Origin: Ptiloglossa arizonensis
Lineage: Eukaryota > Arthropoda > Insecta > Hymenoptera > Colletidae
Direction: 5' to 3'
Length of the DNA stretch: 64,000 nucleotides
Assembly: GCF_051014685.1 (NCBI RefSeq)
Contig: NC_135056.1
Location: forward strand, 4,402,001-4,466,000
Shown here: positions 1 to 12,254 of the stretch, one piece after another
Numbering within the stretch: the stretch's first letter is position 1
Layout of the letters: each line of letters opens with the position of its first letter
The notes under the pieces: model-generated
What the model was told of the DNA's origin: nothing
What the model saw: only the letters and a program-made list of their open reading frames with translations
Database searches by the model: none
Position numbers and translations under genes: made by a program

Positions 1-1190
1 ACATTATTAATGTTTGGTGGATTTGGTAAATACATGTATCTACATGTATGACTAGGTATAGAGATTTGAATATTATTACGTTTCGTTCGTTACGAACAGC
101 TCTTTTTATTTTTTGCAATTGATTTCTTTCAAAATTGTAACGTTAAATATACACAGCAGTGTTCTAGCATACAAATCAAATCGCGACACTTCGTCAAACA
201 ACTGCTTCGTTTCATAATGCAGCAGAAAATATCTTACGGTACTCGTAAGTCATTATGAATGTAAAGGTTGATGCTGGAAAGATAAAAAATGGCACGATTT
301 CCGCCGCGAGAGGCTCAATCTAATCATCGCGAATTCTCAATGAAGGAAACGTGAATTAATCTCCGATGTGATGAGAAAAAATTCTTTTATACTCTGCTGG
401 TAATTATTTTACATTTTAACAAAGAGAGAACGTAGAGTGAAATAGTCGTGTTGTAAAATCGGAGGACGTTAATCCTTCCAGTCTTGAGGTAAAAAGATAA
501 ATCGATATTTTTTATTTTTCAAAATATCATTGGAAATTATTGTGTAATAAAACGTTACAAAGTTTTATACGGAGACACTTTTACAGGATATTGACATTTA
601 ACAAATCTTTGAGTTTAGATTTTTAGAACCAAGAATTGAATAGACCCCTTAAATACATTGAAAAAACTGATCGATCAATGTTTCAAAATACTAAGAAAGA
701 GCACGAATTCATAGACATTCTATTATATGTACTAAATACTTGATATAAATACGAAATTTTGTTTTTTGCACAGGTAGTATGATTTTGCAAAAATTAATCG
801 ACTTGTTCGACTTTTGTTGGAAATACGAAAAATACGCAATGGCTTTAAATTGAGTCATACATGCTCGATCATTAAACTGAGAAATTTTAACGAAACGATA
901 TCAATTATTAATACATAATGTTTCATATTTTCAATTGTTCTAGTTCCTACTCTATACCCATAGACTAACTCTTTCATTTTTTCTTCGGTCCATTGGAAGT
1001 GCCAAAATCGTGTTAATCGTAAACGTACCTTCTCCTTGCAATGCTCCTTACCTTGTACCTTAGTGACAATGATGTATTGTATATTTATTAAAAGAAATGT
1101 ACTTTGTTCATTTGTGCAAAAAATAAATGTATATCAAACTGGTATCTTAAATAGATTTCGTGTTATAAAATTCAAAAAATGTCCTAGTTT
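1..1190. other. AT-rich non-genic DNA
   Basis: No open frame of note, no recognised repeat, and no RNA gene seen on either strand. Minus-strand donor-like sequences occur near 1,026-1,060 (rc GGTAAGG and GGTACG type), but no exon-like sequence is attached. Confidence 0.6.
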
Positions 1191-1850
1191 TGGCCAGACC
1201 GGAATACTCTCTTAAAGCTGACGCACGAGCGTCTTAAGGTTGGACCGAGTACAAGCGTGAGCGGCAAACTCCCACCTAAACTAATTCTTCAATTAAGCCA
1301 GTTCCTCCGTCGAGACCGCGAACACTATTAATTGCTGCATCGATCGGCACAAACCGCTCGTACGACGACGACGAACTCGTACAGGATACATTTCCCGTCT
1401 TCTCCGTTGATTTCCTACCAAGCTCCGTATCCTGTGCGCAATCGGATATAAATCGTATCAAATGGAGGAGATTCGATCGATGCGCAGTCTGACGAGGCAG
1501 ATCGTTTTACATGACCGCGATTTATGGCGTTGCCCGACGGTATACGTCGTTTAACGGAGGAACGAAACGACGTGAAATTTTCCTTTGTACGTATCCTACT
1601 TCGATTTCTATCCAATCGATACGGTGAACGTAGCTGAATGTTTTCGAGCGAGCTAAACTTGGTACGTTGGTCAAACATTCATCAGACTAGACGAGACCGT
1701 CACGGTTTTTACGTTCCACGATCGTGCATTCTTCCATCACTGGGTTCTATCGTTCTCTTGAACACGAAATGGGAAATTTCACCGTGTCGACGAAAGGAAA
1801 TCTCCACCTTAGATATTAAATGTTTGTATTAGGTTTCAAACCATTCGTTT
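1191..1850. other. G+C- and CpG-richer patch, no gene recognised
   Basis: Base composition rises clearly relative to both flanks, with many CpG dinucleotides, including a short CGA run near 1,360. Short open frames on both strands (for example 1,415-1,678 minus) overlap each other and have no recognisable domain. It could be a regulatory element, an untranslated exon or an old repeat; the sequence does not decide. Confidence 0.4.
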
Positions 1851-1856
1851 GTACGG

Positions 1857-2103
1857 ACCATTTAAATGGGAACACCTAAATATCTCCGTTATTTATGGTT
1901 CTATGAAAAAAAACTCTTCGGATTAAAATTAGACCGTTTGAAGGGGCACGTGTAACGGTGGCACTATTCTTTTTCCAAGGTACTTTTTTTTTAGAACAAT
2001 TTAAGGTCATTGAAAGTTTTTAAATGGCACACTCTATCCTTTTTCGATATCCCTGTAGGGCATAAACAAAAACAAATTCAATGACCTTATAAAGCATATC
2101 GTA
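1857..2103 (+). repeat. Left arm of inverted repeat A
   Basis: This segment starts at the palindrome CATTTAAATG and matches the reverse complement of 3,311-3,563 with scattered mismatches and small indels. Shared landmarks in order are the ATCTC-G-TTATTTATGG block, the GGGCACGTGTAA block, TCTTTTTCCAA, TTTAAATGGCAC and the ACTTTATAAA-like inner end. Outer ends at 1,857 and 3,563 bound about 1.7 kb, which suggests a DNA transposon with long terminal inverted repeats or a foldback element. No transposase is recognisable inside. Confidence 0.65.
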
Positions 2104-2278
2104 ACGAAATATTGAGAAATTTTCATTTTATTTACCCGATTCGAAGTTTCAAAATGATGAATACAATAATTAATACAATAACTCGTTATGAACGATTTCT
2201 GTACACCTACTAACTCCTGTAATGTAATTGAGACACATTTTTTAACAATTCTTTGCCCTGTATTCTCTGGTGTTGGAC

Positions 2279-2445
2279 ATTTGTCGAGGTGAAGAATATT
2301 TTTTAATTTTCTCTATAAATACAAATCCAGTGGAGTGAGTTCAATGAACTGTTCCTCTTCGTTCGATCCAACGTTTAGAGAATTGAGTATCATGTTTTGT
2401 GCTTGCTATTTTAGAATAGCGATTTAGACACCCATTATGCCGAAA
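2279..2445 (+). repeat. Dispersed repeat C, copy 1
   Basis: About 165 bp matching 47,700-47,865 in the same orientation, including GTCGAGGTGAAGAATATTTT, ACAAATCCAGTGGAGTGAGT and TTCGTTCGATCCAACG. At both loci a mariner-type MITE end follows within about 30 bp. The 47.7-kb copy begins with a full mariner-like terminus, so this piece is probably the subterminal region of a longer parent element. Confidence 0.6.
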
Positions 2446-2467
2446 CTACTTGATTGTTATATTACAC

Positions 2468-2680
2468 TAGGTTGTTCAATAAGTTTTGTCATCTTTTCCA
2501 TTGTAAAAATGATACTACGACACTTCAACTTTGAACAACTGTAAATATACGAACGAGTGGACAAATCTACATGAAACTTCACACATGTTCATTAAACAGT
2601 GGTATCATCTTTAGAAAAATAAAACGACGAATTTAATAGCTCCATTTCTTATCGAACGACAAAATTTATTGAATAACCTA
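2468..2680. mobile_element. Mariner-type MITE, family 1, full length
   Basis: A 213-bp non-autonomous element. Terminal inverted repeats read TAGGTTGTTCAATAAGTTTT on the left and the near-complement AAAATTTATTGAATAACCTA on the right. TA at both outer edges fits the TA target preference of Tc1/mariner elements. The body shares landmarks (CGAACGAGT, CTACATGAAACTTCACA, GTGGTATCATCTTT, AGCTCCATTTCTTATCGAAC) with copies at 26,411, 48,411, 48,769 and 49,314. It lies inside inverted repeat A and its right end is part of arm B. Confidence 0.8.
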
Positions 2681-2893
2681 TTATTTTGCACAAAAACTCT
2701 TGGAGAAATTTAGCTTTCTTTCACCTTGTAAGTGTCCTTTGTATAAAGTAGAAATCTAGCATTGTATTGTCCAAGGTCTTTGTTTTCTTTACTTCTTTTG
2801 TCCATCTTAGTTTATAAGTAGATCAATAATACATATTATAGAGGTTTACTTGTTCGTGATTCGTAAAGGAAGTTTCATCTCTAAGAAGAACTT
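2655..2893 (+). repeat. Left arm of inverted repeat B
   Basis: Matches the reverse complement of 4,337-4,620. It begins inside the right terminus of the MITE, continues through TTTAGCTTTCTTTCACCTTG and CTAGCATTGTATTGTCCAAG, and ends near AGTTTCATCT-TAAGAAGAA. The match is close by eye, so this duplication is younger than inverted repeat A. Confidence 0.7.
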
Positions 2894-3310
2894 TAAAAAA
2901 AAAATGTAATCTACTTTTAATCGATGTTGTTCCCATTGATAAAATTGCACACGATTTAAATAATCGGCTCCACGTGGTTTTGGTACCAAACCGTAAGTTT
3001 GAATCATACGAGTGGAATTTCTCTCGATGATGTATTCTCAAAATACTTGTTTTACTAGTATCATTTTTTCGTTCGAGTCGTTGCGTATTCGTATGTATAA
3101 GAATAGTAAGTTATTGCACTTAAAACATTCGTTGCATTTCTTTTGTGCAACATATTCATTTTAAACGATAATACCAATGAATGTGCTCCACGACGAGAAT
3201 CGTAACTAAACGTAAACAAACTTTTTTCAGTACAAATCTATCGATCAGTGATTGTTTGATAACATTGAGACACATTAAAATAAATTTCTTGAGATCGAAT
3301 GAGCGGAACA
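2894..3310. other. Spacer between interleaved inverted repeats
   Basis: AT-rich sequence with no open frame or repeat recognised. It lies between arm B (left) and arm A' (right). Confidence 0.5.
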
Positions 3311-3563
3311 GTATGGTTTATAAAGTCGTTGGATTTGTTTGTTTATAGGTCTATAAGAATATCGGAAAAGAATATGGGGTGCCATTTAAAAAAATATCGA
3401 TGATTTTAAATTCTCGTGAAAAAATAATTTTGGAAAAAGAGTAATGTTACTATTACACGTGCCCTTTCGAACAGTGCAATTCTGTCTCGACGAGTTTTTC
3501 TCGAAATTTATGATTATTAACCATAAATAACCGAGATGTTTAAGTGTTATCATTTAAATGGTC
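3311..3563 (-). repeat. Right arm of inverted repeat A
   Basis: Reverse-complement partner of 1,857-2,103. It ends at the same CATTTAAATG palindrome (3,551-3,560). Divergence between arms is moderate, so the element is not recent. Confidence 0.65.
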
Positions 3564-4336
3564 TATCCTGTGTCAACATCATGGTTTTTGCAAAGCAATA
3601 CCTTTTGTTCTTTTTTTCTATTTCCTTATACAGTGCAACACTACGTAACACTTTTGAGAATTCGATTTCTTCACTTTCAGAGTAATTTTTCGAATAAAAT
3701 TCTATCAGTCGATCGAGAAATTGTATCCTTAAGACGAGTTGTTCGTTGATTAGCAATGTTTTCGAAATCGGTAAGACCTGAAACACATTCTTCTACTTAA
3801 TTAATTTTAAACTACACCTAATTTATACGTTTCCCAGTGAAGTCACGGCTAAGACTAATGAAAAAACGGAAATAGTATCGAATCATTCCCTCGTTACTGT
3901 AAATGAAACACGATTTGATATGTATCGTTGCATAAACTATGTACACACTTTGAATAAATAACCCAACAATCTGTATTACGGTACTGTTGGTTATATAATC
4001 ACAGGAATTGCATTATCAGTCAGTTACAGAGATTCGTATCTTTTACTTGTGTGGGCGATATGTGAAAAACTTAACAACGTACCAGACACGAAGTGTCTCG
4101 GGGGATTAATACTTGAAACGATCGAAATGGGATAAAGTTTGGGACTCTTGAGAAAGAGGGTTAATCTTTTATGGGAGTTAGGGGAGCTGGCTTTAATTTC
4201 ACAGCTCTGAACCGAATTATAGTAATACAATCACGAGTCCCTGTAAAATGCAAAATGTTATTTTGGTCGAGGTTCCAATGGATGTTAGAAATTATTAAAT
4301 TGCATTGCACCAAATTTTGCTCGACACTACGAAATA
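3564..4336. other. Non-genic spacer
   Basis: AT-rich sequence inside inverted repeat B. Several short overlapping open frames on both strands (3,550-3,786 minus; 4,171-4,470 plus, running into the B arm) have no domain and no consistent frame advantage. Confidence 0.5.
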
Positions 4337-4620
4337 TTCTTCTTAAAGATGAAACTTCCTTTACGAATCACGAACAAGTAAACCTGTATAATATGTATTA
4401 CTGGTCTACTTATAAACTAAGATGGACAAAAGAAGTAGAAAAACAAAGACCTTGGACAATACAATGCTAGATTTCTACTTTATACAAAGGACACTTACAA
4501 GGTGAAAGAAAGCTAAATTCTTCAAGAGTTTTGTGCAAAATAATAGGTTACTTGTTGTGCAAAATAATAGGTTACTTGTTATGCAAAATAATAGGTTATT
4601 CGATAAGTTTTGTCGCTCGT
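4337..4620 (-). repeat. Right arm of inverted repeat B
   Basis: Reverse-complement partner of 2,655-2,893. It differs by an extra 24-bp triplication near its outer end and terminates in a mariner-type MITE end (GGTTATTCGATAAGTTTTGT at 4,594-4,613). Confidence 0.7.
4533..4604 (+). repeat. 24-bp tandem repeat, three copies
   Basis: Unit GTGCAAAATAATAGGTTACT plus TGTT, with starts at 4,533, 4,557 and 4,581. Each unit contains the TAGGTTA core of a mariner-type terminus, so the array looks like a local stutter at a MITE end. The partner arm at 2,655-2,893 has only one unit. Confidence 0.85.
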
Positions 4621-7060
4621 AATTGTCTCTCAATTGTCCTTCGTTTATCTCATGATTAATATAGTTTGTTCTTTTGCACTTTTGGTTTCACTAATGGTTC
4701 GATCGCTCTTTCGAAATACAACTCCTTGCAGATAGTCGTGTGGCCCCCTTTCGACCAGTTACAACTCGATAACTTTCTTTTCACGAAGTGAACTCACTAC
4801 GAAAGGAATGTCATTACCAACTATGTCACTTCAGTGTATTGTGTTCTAATATAAGGAATTGTTAGCATACACACACATAGATATATAGAAATGTATTAAA
4901 TTTATGCATTCATCAACAAAGAGAAATCAATTTGTTTCGCTACAACGAGGCCAATAAATGAATTTCTTTGCAATAAGTTGGTGTTTCGAAGTTTATCTAC
5001 CAACTTGGACGAGAATTTAGATAAATATTCAACAGCCTTGCCAGTATGTTGACTTTGCAATCCGGGACGCCGTTATGCAATGCAAATCGTTTTGGTTTGT
5101 TTGACTTTATTATATATACAAGCTTAACGGTCTTCTTTAAACAATTCTCAGTGCTTGTGTCTTACAATAAAGCATCAAATCAAAGACGCTTGGGACTAAC
5201 GATCCATGTCATCGGAACACTTAACCCTTTGTCTTAAAATGACGTATTACACTCGTGATATAGAGTATAATCAAAATGTGACAAATATGTTGTGGTGTAG
5301 AGTAACGTATTATTTCGTTGCTGAGAATATTCAATCTCTGTGCTATCGGTAGCTGAAGAAATTTGTTCTGAAAAGTAATACGAGTTAAGGGAAATATTTT
5401 TCAATTTTGCCTGCGAACTGCATTTTCTTATGCACGGTTCAATGGTTGTGTGTTACGAAGAATTTTAAATTTAACATCTGTCAAGAGACGACACTTTTTC
5501 TAGGCGTCGTTCAGTCGAATGGATTACAAGAATGGAATACAAATTTGGATCAATAGAAGCTGTATTCTTTTTCGGACATATTTCTTCAGCTTCCATCGGT
5601 ATATATTATATATACGTACAATGTGCACATCATGTTTCTTTCATAGTTTTCTATTTTATATCTGATCGTAACTGGAAATTAGATTCTTTAACGTTCTTTA
5701 ATCTTTTCGACACTAACAGTGACGATAGTATCCTATTGGTGACTGTAGTCACCTATCGTCGTTTTCCACGTAAAATTATGTTATTAAAGAATTTGTTGAC
5801 CCGTAAATAATTGTCTTGAAAAGTTTGTTCAAGCGATAATACCCTAGGACAAAATTTTCTATAGTTCTTTTGTGTATGAAATCAATGAAGGATGTGTCAA
5901 AGTATATTCAAACAGAGGTAACGATGGTACTTTAAATGGAAATTATCTTATGGACTCTAATAATGATGTAATATTTGATGATGGTAAAGATAGAGATATA
6001 CTTACTTGAACGGTAGAAGATTACTGTTTTTGTTAGAATATACATTTTTTAGTCAAATTTTGAGATAGTTCTATGATTGAAAATAAAAATAAAATGTTAT
6101 ATAAATATTTTTCACAAAATCGGAAATTAAAAATTAATGATAAAAATATGTATATATATAAAGATTATATATTGAATATCTTTATTCTTTAATTGTAGTA
6201 GGATCTCTTAATTATTTTCTTTAATTAAATAAAAATCCATTTAATTTTTGAGAAACATTTAATATTCATATATTTTTACCGAATCGATCGACAACAAACG
6301 TATTTACTTGTACTACAATTATTTTATTATAGTGGATAACTGAGAAACGAATAAAAAGATTCTTCATTTTAATTCTACAAAGAATACATATTAGAACATT
6401 GATGACATTAAAATACAAATAACATTCATATTGTATAATCAAAATTCAATAATTCAAGTTTGTCGTTTCAATTAACTTTCAGTTCTGACCAAAATATGAC
6501 TTTTATACTTTAAAAATAGAAATTAAATTAAATCATCTGATTGAGACTCTACGAAAGGATACAAACAAACAAAAAACAAATTAACAATTCAATTTTCAAC
6601 ACTATATATTATTTTTAATTTCTAATTTATAGAGTTCGTATTATAATACGATCGACTAAATTGTTCAACGAAAAATGACCCATGAAGTTTAATAAAATAA
6701 CGATCGTATATTTATTTATTTCTTCGTAAATCCAGCGCATTTAATTTTATAATTTTAACTTAATTTTTCTATTCACGAGAATTTTTATTTTATTTCACCA
6801 AAGATTATTTGGTGTACTTAGTATGTAAAAGAATACTCTATATTTCTAACAATTAAAAACTTGCTAACTCAAACAGAGGAGTTCAGTTAAGACATCTTTA
6901 GCATTTCTTTAAATGTCTATTGTGAGCTCTGCGTCCGTTGAAGATTATTTCTACTTTCTACTTGACGTAAAATGATGTGCACAGAGCAAATAGAAGATAA
7001 TCGTAACATCTACTATTATCGAGTTAGAATCCTTATATTCTTTCATAAACAGTATAAATT
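4621..7060. other. AT-rich non-genic DNA
   Basis: No gene recognised. A frame at 5,532-5,810 (+) encodes a mostly hydrophobic peptide with no known domain. A GGTGAC-TGTA-GTCACC hairpin lies at 5,738-5,753. The stretch 5,820-6,900 is very AT-rich with nothing visible. Confidence 0.5.
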
Positions 7061-8200
7061 CAGGTAATCGTAACGGAATTATCCGTATACTTACCCACTA
7101 CTATCCGGATAACTGTAACCATATTATTCCACATATCCGGGTAGTCCGTCACTCGTGTATCAAGAGCCCCAATTTGAAGACGTTTTACATTTACCTCGAC
7201 GGTCGAGCAGTTAAATAGTTAAGCTCCAGCGGCTATAAACGAATTCTAAGGCAACGGGTTAATTTTAGCTGCATGCAAAGAAGTTTGACAAAATTTCATC
7301 GTTACAACGCTGTTTCACGAAATGCGCCAGAAATCACAGATCGCGAGACATCTGCGGCATTTCTCTCGATCAGGGAATTCTGGCCAGGAACACGTCAAAT
7401 TAATTTTAGAGCTTTCTGACGAACCGGTAGCCCCTTTGCCAGTAAGATGGTGGCGTCCCTAGCACGGCTCTGCTTGCGTAACGATGTAACGTTACGTTCG
7501 ACGTAATTATATAATGGCGCGATGCATTCTAAAGGCCAAAGTTGGATCGATGTCTACGCTACGTACAGGAGCATCGTAAGACACTTCAGGAGGTCCTGTA
7601 CCAGTCGACCTCATCGAACTGACCGATCGTAGTACACCGAGTGGCAGCGATCGATCGTCACGCTGAGGTCGCGTGAGGACAACTCGAAAACGTACGTCGA
7701 TCACAAGTTTGATGGATTTTCGATGATCGGCTCGTGACTTCAAGCAATGAAAAGTTCTCGCGAGTGCGGACAGTGGAAATGAAAAAAAATTTTTTAGAAC
7801 AGACCACGAGCGTGGGAAGTGCACCGTCTCGTGGAACATACATGTTCACCTTGTTGGGATTTCATTGAAACTAAAATACGACTTGGATATTTATTGGCGA
7901 CGGATACTTAACAACTTCTTGAAATTCACATTACGTGAGAATTCCATTTGTGTTGACTTCGGAGGTTCGGTGAAACGATCGGTCGAACAACGGATTTGCG
8001 CTCGTTCGTTTTATGCGTTGCAGTTTTTCTTTTTTTTTTCTTTTTTCCTTTTTTTCGAACTACACGTTGCGTAATGCTCGAAGCGGTGTGAACGTGTTAC
8101 GTGATTTCAGTAAATTTAAAACCCGGGATCGATGGTTGGGATATATGTTTCCTGTGCTACGTTCGCGTTTCTGTCACAGATTGGGCGACAGTTTAATCTA
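7061..8200. other. G+C- and CpG-richer patch with clustered TATCCG motifs
   Basis: Composition rises sharply from about 7,070. Motifs TATCCG (about 7,080), the palindrome TATCCGGATA (7,102-7,111) and ATATCCGGGTA (about 7,133) occur within 65 bp. A 110-codon open frame on the minus strand (7,507-7,839) has no domain and is overlapped by others, so I do not call it a gene. A T-rich tract lies near 8,024-8,058. The patch could be an enhancer or an untranslated exon. Confidence 0.4.
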
Positions 8201-10418
8201 AAAAAAGAAATAAATAAAAATTCTGTCTCGCATTAAAAAAGATGTAGATATTTTTGGAATACACAACTCGGTGAATTGTAAATATTTGGATACTTCGTAC
8301 GAGTGCATTTCGCGATCCCGTGTTATTGTAATTGTTGTTACGGTGTTGCTTCTTAATCTTCTTTTATTCACGAGTAACGTTTATCTTTACACTCGAGCCT
8401 TCGGGAGCGATAACGGTTGTAAACAATTTTACTTTATTTTTGGTAATTAGTGTTTTCAGTACACGGTATTCGATATAGTTATGACGATGTCTTTCTAACT
8501 GTCGTGGTTTCTGCTTCTTTAATTGTCGCGTAGTTATCTCCGCCACTGTAATTGTCTCTCACCCATCCTCACTATTTCTCACTCTCATCCTTGACGTATT
8601 CAAGCTTTGAATTTCAAAGGCGAGTGAGCTAGATAGATAACGAGATACATAACAGTGATGAATTCCTGGAACGTCTATACTGGTTAGCTGAGGAGAATGC
8701 CTCTGGGTGGAATTCTGATCTCTGAGATCAGAATTTTTGGAAAATGTTACCTTGCTGGCTGTGGTCCGGATATCAAATAAACTAATGACCGATAATATCA
8801 TGTAAATTTATGAGCGAAGAGATGGATTTCTCTCACATCGTGGACATCGTTTAGGGATATTCTTTGTAGCTTCTTGAAGTACATCCCTTTCCAATTGTCG
8901 CGGGTTGGTTTTAAACTTGTGACAGTTAGAGAGTCTCCGTCACTTTCGTTGGGAAAAGAATTTTTAGGAAAGTGTAACGTCCATTTCAACGCTGTAAAAA
9001 GTCATACAAATTTAACAGTATACGTATTAACAGTCACACGAGAGTTTAAACAATGTATCAGGTTGGCTGGTAATTATGTAAACGCAGATTTTGTAATTGT
9101 ATTCGCACTTTACATAGTTGTAGCGAGTTTCAGTTGTTCGCACGTGTTATCGTCTCAACAGAATATTGTGCTGTTTTCATTAATTACTTTGGCAGTGGTC
9201 GGTTGCAAAATAAGTTTTTACACGATGCAATTAACGCGATGAATCCGTGATATTTATGTATGCATATTGTGCGAGTTCAAAGTCAATGATAATGCTGATG
9301 TGGCTGCGTGAAACATAAACAAGGCACAAAGAGAAGACACAGCAAGTGTTCAACGCAAAACTGATTGATAAAAATTTCAATTAGGTCGAATAATCTTTCC
9401 GGAATAATGATACTTTGGAAATATAGTTGAGATACTAATTTGTAAGGGATACTAATGGAGCACTAAAAGTGTAAAATTTAAACAAATCTGTATCGCATAG
9501 TACAATAAATAAATTAATTACACCTTCCATACAATATCAATTCTTACCAATTAATAGAATTTTTTCAAACATTTGGACAACTTTGTTCGAATAAACATCA
9601 TTGAAAATGTCTTCGACAAATTTATAGTTTCGAAGAAATTTTGGAAAACAAATAAAACTACCGCTGAAAAATATTCGAACGTGCGTTTAGTGCGCTATAA
9701 ATTCCTATTTATTAAAAGAAAATAATCGTGTTTCAGACTCTTAAATATATTTCTATTCGAAATATTTATCTTCGTGGAATCGATAAACTTACGTACATTA
9801 TTAACTCTTTAAAGATAATAAAGTTCGACTTCGTTTTATCAAATGTACATTTAACGAACGATCGTGTACTCTTGAGCGCAAGTGTACATAAACGCATCGA
9901 AGAGTTTTTTGATTAAAGAACTTCAATTGTTCAATTGTTCAATTTTCATTTTCATTAACCACTATCTTGCAATCTAATCATTAGAAATGTACACATTACC
10001 GTCGACCAGATGCGAGACCGTTTACTAATTAGTTGGCAAATTACTGAAATTAGAAAAATGGGAGAAAACGTTACTCATTAGTTTGCGTGCCGTTAAGAAT
10101 GGGTTGTCTACTGTTACACATAGGCTACGTTCAACGAACATAAAGTCACGTTGACACGTTGAAATGATCACGAGGACGACGACAACGACAACGAGGCGCT
10201 TAAACGGGTATTAACCTTGTCGAAGATATTGAATACTGAACTAATGTCACTTTTTGCATGGACGTTCAAATACTTGGCTCGATTAGAATGCGTGAGTCGT
10301 TCAGGGACGAAGCGGGATCGTTGACACTAATAATTGTACGGCGGTACTTAACGAACTCAATTTGTTTTGTTAGAGGGGCGTCTGGACTCTTGATTGGACA
10401 CATGTGACAATACGAACT
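8201..10418. other. Non-genic DNA with two hydrophobic open stretches
   Basis: On the + strand an open stretch without ATG (about 8,220-8,438) encodes a strongly hydrophobic segment (IVIVVTVLLLNLLLF) and ends at GGTAATTAG. A second frame (8,874-9,242) encodes about 122 residues with two hydrophobic segments toward its C terminus and ends at a stop. They could be remnants of a membrane-protein gene, but neither matches a family I recognise and AT-rich DNA readily gives hydrophobic peptides. The rest (9,243-10,418) shows nothing. Confidence 0.25.
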
Positions 10419-10985
10419 TACAGTGTGGGACAAAAAATAGCACACTTGAAACGATCATTCGCTTAAATATTTGCAACGATGGTGTGTATTCGTAGCTTTT
10501 GTCACGTGTCTTATCACTGTACAGAGAGCGATGTTGTTTTTTCTTTAGGTGCGATTAACAGTTTGTAACAGACGCGATCAAAATTACCCGGTACGATTAC
10601 TGGGGATATTTTAAGTTCGTGAGTTAATTTTTTTGTTTAAATCAGTGCAAGGATTTAGTTCGGAGGCGTATTTAATAATGTTGTATCAGAAAATGATTGC
10701 GATACGATCGTTTTCACGTTCATAATTTACATTTGAAGTGATAAATATGAGCAACGAGATTATTACACGAGAAGGATGTAAATCATTCCCATGGTCTGGA
10801 AATACGCTTGACACGTATATCATAGAAAATTTGTGGACGATTGTTGTGCTAAATTGTGGAAAATTACTGTTGGAACAGTGGCGGAACTTATTGAGAAGTT
10901 AATTCAAATACGGCGTGAAGATAATAATAGAGTTTGTTTGTGAAATGATATACTATTTTATAGAAAAATTATGATTTTGTTTGTG
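10419..10985 (+). pseudogene. Decayed Tc1-like transposon
   Basis: At 10,419 the sequence reads TA then CAGTGTGGGACAAAAAATAG, the usual look of a Tc1-family terminal inverted repeat beside its TA target. About 270 bp on, a frame near 10,683 gives VSENDCDT, resembling the QxDNDPKHT block around the second catalytic Asp, with Glu in place of Asp. Near 10,790-10,850 another stretch gives PWSGNTLDTYIIENLWTIV, resembling WPxQSPDLNPIENLW with the catalytic Glu. The distance between the two blocks is not a multiple of three and there are stops, so it cannot be functional. I cannot locate the right terminus; the end is approximate. Confidence 0.5.
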
Positions 10986-12250
10986 CGATTCTATTAATTT
11001 CAATACATGTACGAATACTATACTCAAGTATACGTATCGTTCTATAAATCACTAAAATGTGCAATTAACTTAGAGGAACAATATTTCTTTATTGTTCTCT
11101 CACATCGAACTCTTTAAACACATAAATACTAATGATAATAAAATTTAATTATTAAACATTAGTGATGCGACTGTTTAATATTCAACGATTTCGTAAGTTT
11201 AGTAACCCAAATTTCACTCTACTGTATCGTCTGTATTGTTAGCGTTAAATAGGATAAATGTTACCGAAGAAAACCGAAAAAGTTTAGGGGCGAAACGTTT
11301 AAAGTAAATAAATTTTAGTTTTATCTTTTATTCTTGCTGTATACTATACGTATCTATATTATCGATTTCATTCATGTGCAAAAAAAAAAAAAAAAAAAGA
11401 AGAAAAATACACTATTTCTGACAGTGAAGCAGCTAAAGTTTTTTATATACGAGTATTCTATTGTACGTAGTGGTGTATGAATTCGATTAATAAAGCTATT
11501 GGCGAAGAATAAATAGAACGTGTCATCGCTTTTGAACCCAATGAACGTTATTGAATCGGTTCGACGCGTTCATCCTTGATCCGTATCGTCGTTATTATGT
11601 AACGTCAAAATCCAAGTTAAACGTGAGGTTCATGCAGGTGTAAGATGTCGATGGAAGGTCAAAGTAGGATTTCGCATATCTGATTTGACTTGATACTGAT
11701 CCCTGCGTTTTTTTATAGACTAGACACAGCCTATAGCTTTTAATATGTATATATAAATACTTGTACGTTTCATCTATAAATCGAAGCTAGACGAACCATT
11801 TCGTCGATTTGTAAATATGCGAATATTTTTCTTGTTCTTCTTTTATCGATGTTTCCAGAAATTGGATGTCTTTCTTAAATTTATTGTGTTTGCAAACAAT
11901 TTTAGAAAGGAGAGCAAAAGATCGTCTTAATACTTTTAACGTATGTAGAATGAAAATTAAATGTTGCTTAAAATTTGTACGCATTTGTTAATGTAAAAGA
12001 GTATAATTCCGGTTTCCTTTTACTTTTATCGATGTATATATATTTATGAGTACTGTTTTGTTTTTGTTTCTAAGAAATAGATTGTTAAACGGATTAATAA
12101 TCGCGTGAGAATAAAAATGAAATTCACTAAAAATTGTAAACGTTTTAAAACTTGTAAAAACTTATTAAATGTTTTGAAACTTTTATGTTAATCTTTACAT
12201 TATTCACAATTATTGAGAATTATTAATGGTCAATAATTTAGTTGTACAAT
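10986..12250. other. AT-rich non-genic DNA with A19 tract
   Basis: A run of 19 A lies at 11,380-11,398, followed by an A/G-rich tail. It is not preceded by any recognisable LINE, SINE or retrogene, so I treat it as a simple homopolymer. Nothing else is recognised. Confidence 0.55.
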
Positions 12251-12254
12251 ATGG

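Noticed and set aside
11380..11398. A19 tract considered as a poly(A) tail of a retroposed gene or LINE
   Set aside because: No reverse-transcriptase, gene-like sequence or target-site duplication is visible upstream.
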